Assembly (NCBI GenBank): GCA_034435675.1
Contig: DAOTWP010000237.1
Location: forward strand, 1-14,393
DNA: 14,393 bases
DNA from: DAOTWP01 sp034435675
GTDB lineage: Bacteria > Chloroflexota > Anaerolineae > Aggregatilineales > Phototrophicaceae
Direction: 5' to 3'
Below, piece by piece: positions 7,052-14,353 of the stretch. Every line of letters starts with the position of its first letter. The first letter of the stretch is position 1. A program made the translations under genes and the position numbers. The notes beneath the pieces are model-generated. The model did no database searches. It was not told the origin of the DNA and worked only from the letters and a program-made list of their open reading frames with translations.

Positions 7052-8557
7052 ATGACCTTCTCGCTCTCCGCCAGCCACCTTGTAAAACGTTACGGCGGCG
7101 TGACCGCCCTGCGCGATGGCAGCCTTGACATTGCGGCGGGGCAGGTGGTTGCGCTGGTCGGCGCGAATGGCAGCGGCAAGAGCACCCTCAGCAAAATCAT
7201 CACAGGCGCAGTTGCCCCCAACGGGGGGCAGCTGCTTCTCAACCAGCAGCCAGTGTACTTCCCTGACCCGCACGCGGCACGTCAGCGCGGCATCGCCGTC
7301 GTTTATCAGGAACTGAGCCTGATTCCCGACATGACCGCCGCCGAGAATATCTGGCTGGCACGCGAACCGCGCCGGTTGGGTATCACCGTCAACCGGCGGG
7401 CGCTGCGCGCGCGCACCCAGGCGCTGCTGGAACTGTTCGCCGGGACGATCTCGCCGCGCCTGACCCCCGATACCCCCGTGAATGCCCTGCCTCCGGATGA
7501 ACGGCAGATCGTCGAAATCCTCAAGGCGATCAGCGGTGATCCGCGTCTGATCATCCTTGACGAAGCGACTGCCAGCCTGGACGCCAATCAGGTCAACCGG
7601 CTGTTCGAGCTGATCGGCAGGTGGCAGGCGGCAGGCAAAGCGGTTGTGCTGATCACCCACCGCATGGACGAAATCTTCCGTGTGGCGACCCAGGCAACGG
7701 TGCTGCGCAACGGGGACACGGTGGGCACGGTTGATCTGGCGACCACCGACGAACGCACGCTGGTGCAGATGATGATCGAGGGGGCTGCCGCGCCCGAAGA
7801 CATTCGCATTCCGGACATCCCGGCAGAAAGTCCGCTGCGCCTGGAGGTGCGCGGGCTGCGCGGGGGCAGGCTGCAAGGCATAGACCTGACGCTGCGCGAC
7901 GGCGAACTGGTCGGGCTGGGTGGCTTGCAGGGGCAGGGACAGGTGGATCTGCTGCTGGCGCTGTTTGGCGCGCTTCCGCACAGCGGCACGGTGCTGCTCA
8001 GCGGCAAACCGGCGCACTTCCGCCACCCACAGGACGCCATGCAGCGCGGTACAGCGCTGGTCCCCGGCGATCGTGGCAGCGAAGGGCTGCTGCTGATCCG
8101 TTCGATTCTGGACAACTTGCAGTTACCGTCATGGGGCAGGTACGGGCTGCTGCACAACACTCGTGCCGCGCGGACCGATGCCGAAAAAGCGGGCGAAGAC
8201 CTGCAACTGGTCTATGCCGGGCTGGACGCGCCGGTGCACAGCCTCAGCGGGGGCAACGCGCAGAAGGTCGTCATCGGCAAATGGCTGCTGCGCGCACCGA
8301 AGCTGCTGCTGCTGAATGACCCAACCAAAGGCGTGGACGTGGGCGCAAAAGGCGAATTTTACGCTCTGCTGCGCAAACTGGCGGCGGCAGGCACGGCGAT
8401 CCTGTTTTACAGCAGCGATGACAGCGAACTGCTGGGCTTGTGCAACCGCGTGCTGGTGCTGCAAGAAGGGCGCATCAGCGCGGAACTGCATGGCGCGGCG
8501 CTGACCCGCGCCAACCTTGTCGCGGCGAGTATGGGGACGAGCACCGATGACGACTAA
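7052..8557 (+). CDS. Sugar ABC transporter ATP-binding protein, double NBD (RbsA/MglA-like)
   Basis: A 501-residue fusion of two ATPase domains that powers the importer from the cytoplasmic side. N-half: Walker A GANGSGKST (37-45), Walker B ILDEATASLD (D170, E171), but the ABC signature is reduced to LPPDERQ (146-152). C-half: an intact signature LSGGN (398-402), but Walker A is replaced by GLQGQGQVD (291-299) without the lysine, and Walker B ends LLLLNDPTKG (N422, D423 instead of DE). One composite site (N-half Walker motifs plus C-half LSGGN) is therefore canonical and the other has lost all three elements. A degenerate second Walker A is normal in this family; the additional losses are stronger than in the E. 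coli protein as I recall it. The ATG lies four bases past the receptor stop and the gene overlaps the next one, so translational coupling is likely. Confidence 0.94.
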   Translation: MTFSLSASHLVKRYGGVTALRDGSLDIAAGQVVALVGANGSGKSTLSKIITGAVAPNGGQLLLNQQPVYFPDPHAARQRGIAVVYQELSLIPDMTAAENIWLAREPRRLGITVNRRALRARTQALLELFAGTISPRLTPDTPVNALPPDERQIVEILKAISGDPRLIILDEATASLDANQVNRLFELIGRWQAAGKAVVLITHRMDEIFRVATQATVLRNGDTVGTVDLATTDERTLVQMMIEGAAAPEDIRIPDIPAESPLRLEVRGLRGGRLQGIDLTLRDGELVGLGGLQGQGQVDLLLALFGALPHSGTVLLSGKPAHFRHPQDAMQRGTALVPGDRGSEGLLLIRSILDNLQLPSWGRYGLLHNTRAARTDAEKAGEDLQLVYAGLDAPVHSLSGGNAQKVVIGKWLLRAPKLLLLNDPTKGVDVGAKGEFYALLRKLAAAGTAILFYSSDDSELLGLCNRVLVLQEGRISAELHGAALTRANLVAASMGTSTDDD

Positions 8558-9566
8558 CGTACAGCCTGCCCCGGAACCCACGTTCGCGCGCCGCCCGACT
8601 AGGCGCCGCCTGCTGGCACAGCATCCTTATCTCGTTTCGCTGCTGCTGCTGGTCGTCGTCGTCGCCGTAAATTATGCGGTGCAGAATAATCTCTTTGAAC
8701 TGCGCGTTTTGAACAACAGTTTACGCACGCTGCTGCCGCTGATGATTCTGGCGGTGGGTCAGTCCATTGTCATCATCGGCGGGGGCGTTGACCTGTCAGT
8801 GGGCACGCTGGTTTCGATGATCAACGCGCTGCTGGTGACCTGGATCACGGCGGGGTCTACCGGGGGCGAAATTGTGCTGGCGCTGCTGCTGGTCTGTCTG
8901 ATCGGCATGGCAGCGGGCGCGCTTAACGGGCTGACCATCGCCTACCTGCGCTTGCAGCCAATTGTGACCACCTACGCCACGAGTTTCATCTTTTCCGGCG
9001 TGGCGCTGCTGCTGCTGCCGCGTCCTGGCGGTGCCATCCCGCGCGATCTGGTCGCCTTCTACCGTTCGACGCCGCTGGGCGTGCCGCTGGCATTTTATGC
9101 CATCGCGCTGCTGCTGCTTGCCTGGGCGCTGCTGCGCGCCACGCGCTACGGGCAGTTTCTGTTCGCGGTGGGCGGCAGCATTGACGCGGCATATTCGACC
9201 GGGGTGCCGGTGCGTGCCGTGCGCGTTTCGACCTATGTGTTCTCCGGGCTGTTCGCGGCGCTGGCGGCAGTCGCGCTGACCCTGTCTACCGGTTCCGGGC
9301 AGGCGAACATCGGCGACGACATGACGCTCAACTCGGTGGTGGCGGTGGTGCTGGGTGGCACACGGCTCAGCGGCGGGCAGGGCGGCATTGCCGGGGCGAT
9401 CATCGGCGTGGTGATTTTGGGTTTCATTCGCAACATTATCTTTTTCGCTGGGGTGCCCACATGGTCCCAGACGCTGGTTAACGCGCTGATTATCCTGATC
9501 GCGCTGGCAGCGCCGGGCATTGTGCGGCTGATGCGCAGGCTGCTTCGCAGGGCGGTGGCACGATGA
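8547..9566 (+). CDS. Sugar ABC transporter permease 1 (RbsC-like, BPD_transp_2)
   Basis: A 339-residue integral membrane protein of the ribose/galactose-type permease family, forming half of the channel. After a basic N-terminal tail (RRPTRRR) come eight to ten hydrophobic segments, the first at about residues 28-45. The family hallmark GQSIVIIGGGVDLSVG covers residues 71-86, and VVAVVLGGTRLSGGQGGIAGAI near the C terminus is the second conserved loop. ATG 8547 overlaps the last 11 bases of the ATPase gene, with GGGGA at 8533-8537 as SD; an upstream in-frame TTG (8517) would lengthen the overlap and lacks a better site. The last codons overlap the second permease (ATGA at 9563-9566), so the two are made together and probably form a heterodimer. 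Confidence 0.93.
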   Translation: MTTNVQPAPEPTFARRPTRRRLLAQHPYLVSLLLLVVVVAVNYAVQNNLFELRVLNNSLRTLLPLMILAVGQSIVIIGGGVDLSVGTLVSMINALLVTWITAGSTGGEIVLALLLVCLIGMAAGALNGLTIAYLRLQPIVTTYATSFIFSGVALLLLPRPGGAIPRDLVAFYRSTPLGVPLAFYAIALLLLAWALLRATRYGQFLFAVGGSIDAAYSTGVPVRAVRVSTYVFSGLFAALAAVALTLSTGSGQANIGDDMTLNSVVAVVLGGTRLSGGQGGIAGAIIGVVILGFIRNIIFFAGVPTWSQTLVNALIILIALAAPGIVRLMRRLLRRAVAR

Positions 9567-10525
9567 AGACACTCCAACAACTTCGCGGGTCGCTCAATCC
9601 GCCGTTGATCGCGCTGCTGCTGGCGATTGTGCTGTTCTTCGCCGGGGGGCTGGTCAATCCGGATTTTGTCAACCCGGCACAGGCAGTGAACATCGTGCGG
9701 CTGGCGGCGTTCCTGGGCATTATCGCGGCGGGACAAACGCTGGTGATTATCAGCGGCGGCGAAGGCATTGACCTGTCGGTTGGCGCGGTGGTCACACTGG
9801 CGGCAATCCTGACGTTCCGCATCACGGGCGGCGATAACGGACAAATTCCGGCAGCGCTGCTGGTCTCGCTGGGGGCGGGGCTGGTGATCGGGCTGCTTAA
9901 TGGGCTGAGCATCGCGCTGCTGCACATTCCGCCGCTGGTGATGACGCTGAGCATGACCGGCATTGTGCAGGGCACGATTCTGGTGCTGACCCAGGGCGAG
10001 ATGATCGGCGCAACACCCGCGCTGATGCGCCAGCTTATCGCAGAACCGCTGCTGCTGGGGCTGCCCGGTGTCGTAGTCATCTGGCTGCTGCTGGGGCTGG
10101 GCATGTGGCTGCTGCTGGAGCGCACGACTTATGGCAAGCACTTGTTCGCTATCGGTGTGAACCGCACGGCGGCGCGTTTTTCCGGCGTGCGCGTGCAAAC
10201 CATCGTGGTGGTGACATACATGCTCAGCGGGCTGCTGGCAGGGTTTGGCGGCTTTGTGCTGCTGGGCTTCGCGCAGACCGTGTTCCTGCAACTGGGCAAC
10301 AGCTACCTGTTTCCGTCCATTGCGGCGGTGGTGGTGGGCGGCACGGTGCTGGCGGGCGGCAAGGGCAGTTACTGGGGCACGATGTCCGGCGCGCTCGTGC
10401 TGACGCTGATTGACAGCCTGCTGCGCGCGGCGGGGCTGGATCAGGCATACCAGTTGATCGTGTTCGGGGCGCTGCTGCTGCTGCTGATTGCCGTGTATGG
10501 GCGCCAGCGCAGCATGCGCGGGTAG
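9563..10525 (+). CDS. Sugar ABC transporter permease 2 (RbsC-like, BPD_transp_2)
   Basis: A 320-residue membrane permease, paralogous to the upstream one and its likely channel partner. The signature loop reads GQTLVIISGGEGIDLSVG (57-74), two residues longer than in permease 1. The C-terminal loop VVVGGTVLAGGKGSYWGT matches the second conserved loop. Hydrophobic segments begin at about residue 15. The ATG shares bases with the stop of permease 1 (ATGA), which indicates translational coupling. Two different permeases with one double ATPase is the common arrangement for ribose-type importers in high-GC bacteria, whereas E. coli RbsC is a homodimer. The import operon ends here; a 307-bp gap follows. 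Confidence 0.93.
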   Translation: MKTLQQLRGSLNPPLIALLLAIVLFFAGGLVNPDFVNPAQAVNIVRLAAFLGIIAAGQTLVIISGGEGIDLSVGAVVTLAAILTFRITGGDNGQIPAALLVSLGAGLVIGLLNGLSIALLHIPPLVMTLSMTGIVQGTILVLTQGEMIGATPALMRQLIAEPLLLGLPGVVVIWLLLGLGMWLLLERTTYGKHLFAIGVNRTAARFSGVRVQTIVVVTYMLSGLLAGFGGFVLLGFAQTVFLQLGNSYLFPSIAAVVVGGTVLAGGKGSYWGTMSGALVLTLIDSLLRAAGLDQAYQLIVFGALLLLLIAVYGRQRSMRG

Positions 10526-10544
10526 CAGCGCGATGTGCAGGGGA

Positions 10545-10568
10545 ATGCAGTTGTACATGCAGTTGAAC
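10545..10568 (+). repeat. Tandem 12-bp direct repeat
   Basis: ATGCAGTTGTAC (10545-10556) is followed at once by ATGCAGTTGAAC (10557-10568), with eleven of twelve bases identical. It lies 20 bases after the permease 2 stop. It could be a protein-binding site or a replication-slippage duplication. Confidence 0.4.
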
Positions 10569-10703
10569 AAAACCAGTCGGTGCCCGGTGCTGGTGCGGGC
10601 AACCAGAGCCGATCCGTAAGCCTGCGTTCCTGAACTAAGGGGGTGTCCGGGTTTAGGGATAGATTCTGAGCGCAGCGGCGGTCGCCCTTATTGGGTTCGC
10701 GTC

Positions 10704-10732
10704 GTAGGGGCAGGTCACCGTGCCCGCCCGCA
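10704..10732. repeat. GTAGGGG-type intergenic hairpin, copy C
   Basis: GTAGGGGCAGGTC begins at 10704. GGGC (10708-10711) and GGT (10713-10715) pair with GCCC (10726-10729) and GCC (10722-10724) around one mismatch and a six-base loop. The layout equals copy B near 5809, and both are preceded by TC. A TTTAGGGATAGAT string about 50 bp upstream resembles the end of the copy B element. Confidence 0.5.
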
Positions 10733-10832
10733 TCCAACAATTTCATAGCTCAATTGCATGCCCCGCCCTTACAGATTTGACACACGATATCAGGGCGACC
10801 AGCGTGTGCCCATTACGAAAAAGGAATTGTTT

Positions 10833-11921
10833 ATGGAGAAAGTACGGGTTGGAGTCATTGGCAGCGGGTTTATCGGCAATATCCATGTGGATGGGCTGAG
10901 CCACTGCCACGATGCGGAAATCGTCGCCGTCGCCTCAAAGACGCCGGGCAAGGCGCGCGAGTTCGCCAGCGCGCGCGGCATCCGCGACGCCTACGAGGAT
11001 TACCGCGCCCTGCTGGATCGCAAGGACATTGACGCGGTCACGGTCGGCGTGCCCAATTATCTGCATGAGGAAGTCGTCGTCGCGGCGGCGCAGGCGGGCA
11101 AACACATCATGTGCGAAAAGCCCTTCGCCCGCACCATCGAAGAAGCAGAGCGCATGCTGGCGGCAGTGCGCACCGCCGGGGTCAGGCTGGTCTACGGCGA
11201 AATGCTGTGTTTCGCGCCGAAGTACGTGCGCGCCAAGCGGCTGGTGGACGAGGGCGCGCTGGGCAAGGTGTTTCTCGTCAAGCAGAGCGAGGAGCATGAT
11301 GGTCCGCATTCGCCCTGGTTCTGGGATGTCAACCTCTCCGGCGGCGGCGTGCTGCTGGACATGGGCTGCCACAGCATCGAGTTCGCCCGCTGGATTCTGG
11401 ATCGCCCGGCGGTGAAAAGTGTGCAGGCGACGATGGGCACGTTTGTGCATCAGGGGCGCACGAAGGGCGAAGACCACGCCATCTGTATCATCGAATTCGC
11501 CAACGACGCCATCGCCATTGCCGAAAACAGTTGGGGCAAGACCGGCGGTATTGACGACCGCTGCGAGATTTACGGCACGAAGGGCAACACCCGCGCCGAC
11601 CTGATTCACGGCAACGCACTGCTGACCCACAGCCGCGTGGGCTATGGCTATGCGGTCGAGAAAGCGGACACGACCACCGGTTGGACGTTTACCGGCTTTC
11701 AGGAAGAATGGAATTACGGCTTCCCGCAGGAGATGCAGCATTTCGTCAACGTGGTCAAAGGGCTGGAACAGCCGATTGAAACCGGCGAGGACGGGCTGGA
11801 AGTGCTGCGCATCATCTACGCGGCATATCAGTCGGCGGGCGAGGGGCGGCGCATTGAGTTCCCCTACACCCCGCCAAGCGTCGAAAGACCTGTTGATCTG
11901 TGGCTGCGCGGCAAACAATAG
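10833..11921 (+). CDS. Gfo/Idh/MocA-family NAD(P)-dependent sugar dehydrogenase 1
   Basis: A 362-residue oxidoreductase expected to oxidise or reduce a hydroxyl/keto group on a sugar or polyol with NAD(P). The N-terminal Rossmann fold begins at once with GSGFIG (10-15); CEKP (94-97) is the conserved EKP motif carrying K96. The C-terminal substrate domain shows GGGVLLDMGCH with D176 and H180 as the probable catalytic pair. ATG 10833 is chosen because AAGGAA (10821-10826) lies just upstream and the Rossmann motif follows normally; the open frame reaches back to 10758, but those 25 residues have no family counterpart. It precedes the isomerase by 129 bp and is the first of three likely catabolic genes. 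It could be the oxidising step or the closing reductase of a keto-sugar route. The exact substrate is unknown. Confidence 0.92.
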   Translation: MEKVRVGVIGSGFIGNIHVDGLSHCHDAEIVAVASKTPGKAREFASARGIRDAYEDYRALLDRKDIDAVTVGVPNYLHEEVVVAAAQAGKHIMCEKPFARTIEEAERMLAAVRTAGVRLVYGEMLCFAPKYVRAKRLVDEGALGKVFLVKQSEEHDGPHSPWFWDVNLSGGGVLLDMGCHSIEFARWILDRPAVKSVQATMGTFVHQGRTKGEDHAICIIEFANDAIAIAENSWGKTGGIDDRCEIYGTKGNTRADLIHGNALLTHSRVGYGYAVEKADTTTGWTFTGFQEEWNYGFPQEMQHFVNVVKGLEQPIETGEDGLEVLRIIYAAYQSAGEGRRIEFPYTPPSVERPVDLWLRGKQ

Positions 11922-11971
11922 GGCATAAGACGGCGTTTATTTCGCAGGACGGGCGGGAAAATGCCGCCTCC

Positions 11972-12000
11972 GTAGGGGTGGGTCGCAGACCTGCCCCTGC
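11972..12000. repeat. GTAGGGG-type intergenic hairpin, copy D (long stem)
   Basis: GTAGGGGTGGGTC (11972-11984) and GACCTGCCCCTGC (11988-12000) form a 13-bp stem, with three G-U pairs as RNA, closed by a three-base GCA loop. It is the most stable copy in the window. It lies between dehydrogenase 1 and the isomerase gene and ends 50 bases before the latter's ATG. With no T-run it is not a standard terminator, but it could lower read-through or protect mRNA ends. Confidence 0.65.
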
Positions 12001-12050
12001 AACCATGAGACGATTCATCTGGACCAAGCGACTAGCCTGAAGAGGACTTC

Positions 12051-13055
12051 ATGAAACGACCGGTCACGCTTTTTACCGGACAATGGGCGGATCTGCCGCT
12101 GGAAACGCTGGCGCAGAAAGCCGCCGACTTTGGCTATGACGGGCTGGAACTCGCCTGCTGGGGCGATCATTTCGAGGTGGACAAGGCGCTGGCGCAGGAC
12201 GGCTATGTGCAGTCGCGGCATGACCTGCTGGCGAAACATGGACTGAAGTGTTACGCGATCAGCAACCATCTCGTCGGGCAGTGTGTGGCAGAGGCGACCA
12301 TTGACGCCCGGCATAAAGAGATTCTGCCGCCGCGTCTGTGGGGCGATGGCAGCGCCGACGGCGTGCGCCAGCGTGCCGCCGAGGAAATGCAGAATACCGC
12401 GCGGGCGGCAAAGCTGTTCGGTGTGCAGGTGGTCAACGGTTTCACGGGCAGCCCGGTGTGGCACCTGATTTACCGTTTTCCGCCCACGTCTGACGCGATG
12501 ATTGCTGCGGGCTACCGCGAATTCGCCGACCGCTGGACACCGATTCTTGATGTGTTCGCCAGCGAAGGCATCCGCTTCGCACTGGAGGCGCATCCGGGCG
12601 AAATCGCCTACGACATCTACACGGCGCAGCAGGCGCTGGCGGCAGTCAACCAGCACCCCGCGTTTGGCTTCAACTTCGACCCCAGCCACTTCATCCACCA
12701 GTTGTTCAACCCGGTGGAATTCATTGACCACTTCCCCGACCGCATTTTTCATGTGCATGTCAAGGATGCCAAGGTGCGGCTGAACGGGCGCAGGAGCATC
12801 CTCGGCAGTCACCTCAACTTTGGCGATCACCGCCGGGGCTGGGATTTTGTCTCGCCGGGGCATGGCGACCTCGACCTGGACGCGATGATTCGCGCGCTGA
12901 ACCGCATCGGTTACAGCGGTCCGCTGTCTGTAGAGTGGGAAGACAGCGGCATGAATCGCGAACACGGGGCGCGGGAGGCGTGTGAGTTCGTCAAACGGGG
13001 TCAGTTCGCACCGTCCGCCGTAGCATTTGACGCGGCGTTTGCCGACAAGGGGTAA
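12051..13055 (+). CDS. Sugar isomerase/epimerase-like TIM-barrel enzyme (xylose isomerase-like, AP endonuclease 2 fold)
   Basis: A 334-residue protein of the superfamily that includes xylose isomerase-like epimerases, IolE-type dehydratases and the 3-keto-sugar eliminases. Barrel strands are recognisable (FGYDGLELACWGDHF, IRFALEAHPGEI, FGFNFDPSHFI, FHVHVKDAKV, PLSVEWEDSG). The metal ligands expected for this fold are present as E179, D210, H236 and E295, with H213 nearby, so a divalent-metal enzyme acting next to a sugar carbonyl is likely. AGAGGA (12041-12046) precedes the ATG at a usual distance. The stop is five bases before the second dehydrogenase, so those two are cotranscribed. Placed between two Gfo/Idh dehydrogenases, its substrate is probably the keto-sugar made by one of them. 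Isomerase, epimerase, dehydratase and beta-eliminase are all possible. Confidence 0.88.
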   Translation: MKRPVTLFTGQWADLPLETLAQKAADFGYDGLELACWGDHFEVDKALAQDGYVQSRHDLLAKHGLKCYAISNHLVGQCVAEATIDARHKEILPPRLWGDGSADGVRQRAAEEMQNTARAAKLFGVQVVNGFTGSPVWHLIYRFPPTSDAMIAAGYREFADRWTPILDVFASEGIRFALEAHPGEIAYDIYTAQQALAAVNQHPAFGFNFDPSHFIHQLFNPVEFIDHFPDRIFHVHVKDAKVRLNGRRSILGSHLNFGDHRRGWDFVSPGHGDLDLDAMIRALNRIGYSGPLSVEWEDSGMNREHGAREACEFVKRGQFAPSAVAFDAAFADKG

Positions 13056-13060
13056 GCAGC

Positions 13061-14260
13061 ATGAGCAGCAGAGATGGCGGTTTCACCAGCATGGCGGGCA
13101 AGCGCGCCGAGGGCGCTGTACCCACACTCGGCGTCGGCATGCTCGGTTATGCCTTCATGGGCAAGGCGCACAGTAACGCGCTGAAGAAGCTCCCGTATAT
13201 GATCTATCCTCCGCCCGCCGTGCCGCGTCTGGTGGCGATTGCCGGGCGTTCAGAGCCAGCAGTGGCAGAAGCGGCGAAGCGCTACGGCTACGACAAATAC
13301 TATCTCGACTGGCGCGAGATGCTCAATGATCCGGCGGTTCAGGTCTTCGACAACGGCGGACCCAACGACGCGCACGCCGAACCGTGCATCCTGGCGGCAC
13401 AGGCGGGCAAACATATCCTGTGCGAGAAGCCGCTGGCGCGCACAGCGGAAGAGGCAAAGCAGATGCTCGATGCGGTGGAACAGGCGGGCGTCAAACATAT
13501 GGTGGCGTTCAACTACCGCTTTGTGCCCGCGCTGGCGCTGGCGCGTGACCTGATTCAGAGCGGCAGGCTGGGGCGGTTGTATCACTTCCGCGCGATCTAC
13601 TTGCAGGAATGGATCATGGATCCGCAGTTCCCGCGTGTGTGGCGGCTGGAAAAAGCGCAGGCGGGCAGCGGGGCGCTGGGCGATCTGGGGTCGCACATTA
13701 TTGATCTGGCGCGGTTTCTGGTGGGTGAACCGGCGCGGGTGCAGGGCATGACGCGCACGTTCATCACCGAACGCCCCATGCCCGACGGCGGGGGCACAGG
13801 CAAAGTGGATGTGGATGATGCGTTTGGCGCGCTGATCGAATTTGAAAACGGCGCGCTGGGCACGCTGGAGGCGTCGCGTTTTGCCAAAGGGCGCAAGAAT
13901 CATCAGGTGATCGAGATCAACGGCGAACACGGCTCGCTGCAATTTAACCTTGAACGGCTGAACGAGCTGAACGTCTTCTGGGCGGACGATGCGCCGGACA
14001 CGACGCAGGGCTTCCATAATGTGCTGGTGACCGAACCGAACCACCCCTACCTGAGCAACTGGTGGCCCCAGGGGCACATCATCGGCTGGGAGCACACGTT
14101 TGTGCATGAGTTCGCGCATCTGTTTGACGCCATCGTCAACGACAAGCCCGTTGACCCGGTGGGCGCAACCTTCGTGGACGGCTACCGTAACGCGGTGATC
14201 TGCGATGCGCTGGTGCGCTCGGCAGAAAGCGGGCAGCGCGTGGACATTCGCTACGACTAG
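13061..14260 (+). CDS. Gfo/Idh/MocA-family dehydrogenase 2, resembling levoglucosan dehydrogenase
   Basis: A 399-residue NAD(P)-dependent sugar dehydrogenase. It has an 18-residue leader, then the Rossmann stretch VGMLGYAFMGKAHSNAL (about 25-41), CEKP (121-124, K123), NYRFVPALALA, YLQEW, and the catalytic segment GSGALGDLGSHIIDLARFL with D208 and H212. From memory, the FMGKAHS start, HMVAFNYR, YLQ-W-DP, AGSGALGD, ITERP, VDVDD and the C-terminal DGY segment match levoglucosan dehydrogenase, which oxidises C3 of 1,6-anhydroglucose with NAD; this was not checked by alignment. The first GxGxxG reads GMLGYAFMG, as in that subfamily. The ATG is five bases after the isomerase stop; an internal ATG at 13091 is a less likely start. 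It would supply the 3-keto substrate for the neighbouring TIM-barrel enzyme. Related 3-dehydrogenases for other glycosides cannot be excluded. Confidence 0.9.
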   Translation: MSSRDGGFTSMAGKRAEGAVPTLGVGMLGYAFMGKAHSNALKKLPYMIYPPPAVPRLVAIAGRSEPAVAEAAKRYGYDKYYLDWREMLNDPAVQVFDNGGPNDAHAEPCILAAQAGKHILCEKPLARTAEEAKQMLDAVEQAGVKHMVAFNYRFVPALALARDLIQSGRLGRLYHFRAIYLQEWIMDPQFPRVWRLEKAQAGSGALGDLGSHIIDLARFLVGEPARVQGMTRTFITERPMPDGGGTGKVDVDDAFGALIEFENGALGTLEASRFAKGRKNHQVIEINGEHGSLQFNLERLNELNVFWADDAPDTTQGFHNVLVTEPNHPYLSNWWPQGHIIGWEHTFVHEFAHLFDAIVNDKPVDPVGATFVDGYRNAVICDALVRSAESGQRVDIRYD

Positions 14261-14315
14261 TAGTCCGACAAGATGAGCATGACACCCGCTGCCCTTGTCT
14301 AGCCCTCACCCCCAA

Positions 14316-14353
14316 CCCCGCTCCCGACCGTGCCTTCGGCACCAGGAGCGGGG
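14316..14353. repeat. CCCTCACCCCCAACCCC-type intergenic hairpin, possible terminator
   Basis: CCCCGCTCC (14316-14324) pairs perfectly with GGAGCGGGG (14345-14353); inside, GTGCC (14330-14334) pairs with GGCAC (14338-14342). The preceding CCCTCACCCCCAACCCC string (14303-14319) is typical of abundant interspersed elements of some high-GC genomes, including Chloroflexota. It starts 55 bases after the last stop codon and may end the catabolic transcript. No T-run follows directly. Confidence 0.55.

Larger units (their letters stand above)
10526..10832. other. Intergenic region between importer operon and catabolic genes
   Basis: No protein with coding character fits here on either strand. The region holds a tandem 12-bp repeat (10545-10568), a weak stem TGCCCG/CGGGCA (10581-10586 and 10596-10601) without a T-run, a TTTAGGGATAGAT string (10652-10664) that matches 12 of 13 bases of the right end of the MITE-like element near 5844, a GTAGGGG hairpin (10704-10732), and a lone TTGACA (10777-10782) without a partner -10. 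Whether the dehydrogenase gene has its own promoter here cannot be decided. Confidence 0.5.

Noticed and set aside
5966..8026. Long minus-strand open frame (686 codons) antisense to the receptor and ATPase genes
   Set aside because: It has no recognisable domain and is rich in His, Arg, Gln and Ala, as expected for the antisense of high-GC genes. The plus-strand genes have clear family motifs.
8517..8546. TTG 8517 as the start of permease 1
   Set aside because: It would give a 41-base overlap with the ATPase gene and lacks a better SD than ATG 8547.
10581..10601. TGCCCG/CGGGCA stem as a terminator for the importer operon
   Set aside because: The stem is only six base pairs with a nine-base loop and is not followed by a T-run.
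10777..10782. Perfect TTGACA as a promoter -35 for dehydrogenase 1
   Set aside because: No acceptable -10 is found 15-19 bp downstream (the stretch is GC-rich), so a single hexamer is not enough.
10758..10832. ATG 10758 as the start of dehydrogenase 1
   Set aside because: No SD precedes it and the 25 extra residues have no counterpart in the family; ATG 10833 has AAGGAA upstream and leads directly into the Rossmann motif.
13201..13209. GATCTATCC matching the end of the MITE-like element
   Set aside because: It lies inside dehydrogenase 2 coding sequence (Ile-Tyr-Pro codons) without the rest of the element; probably chance.
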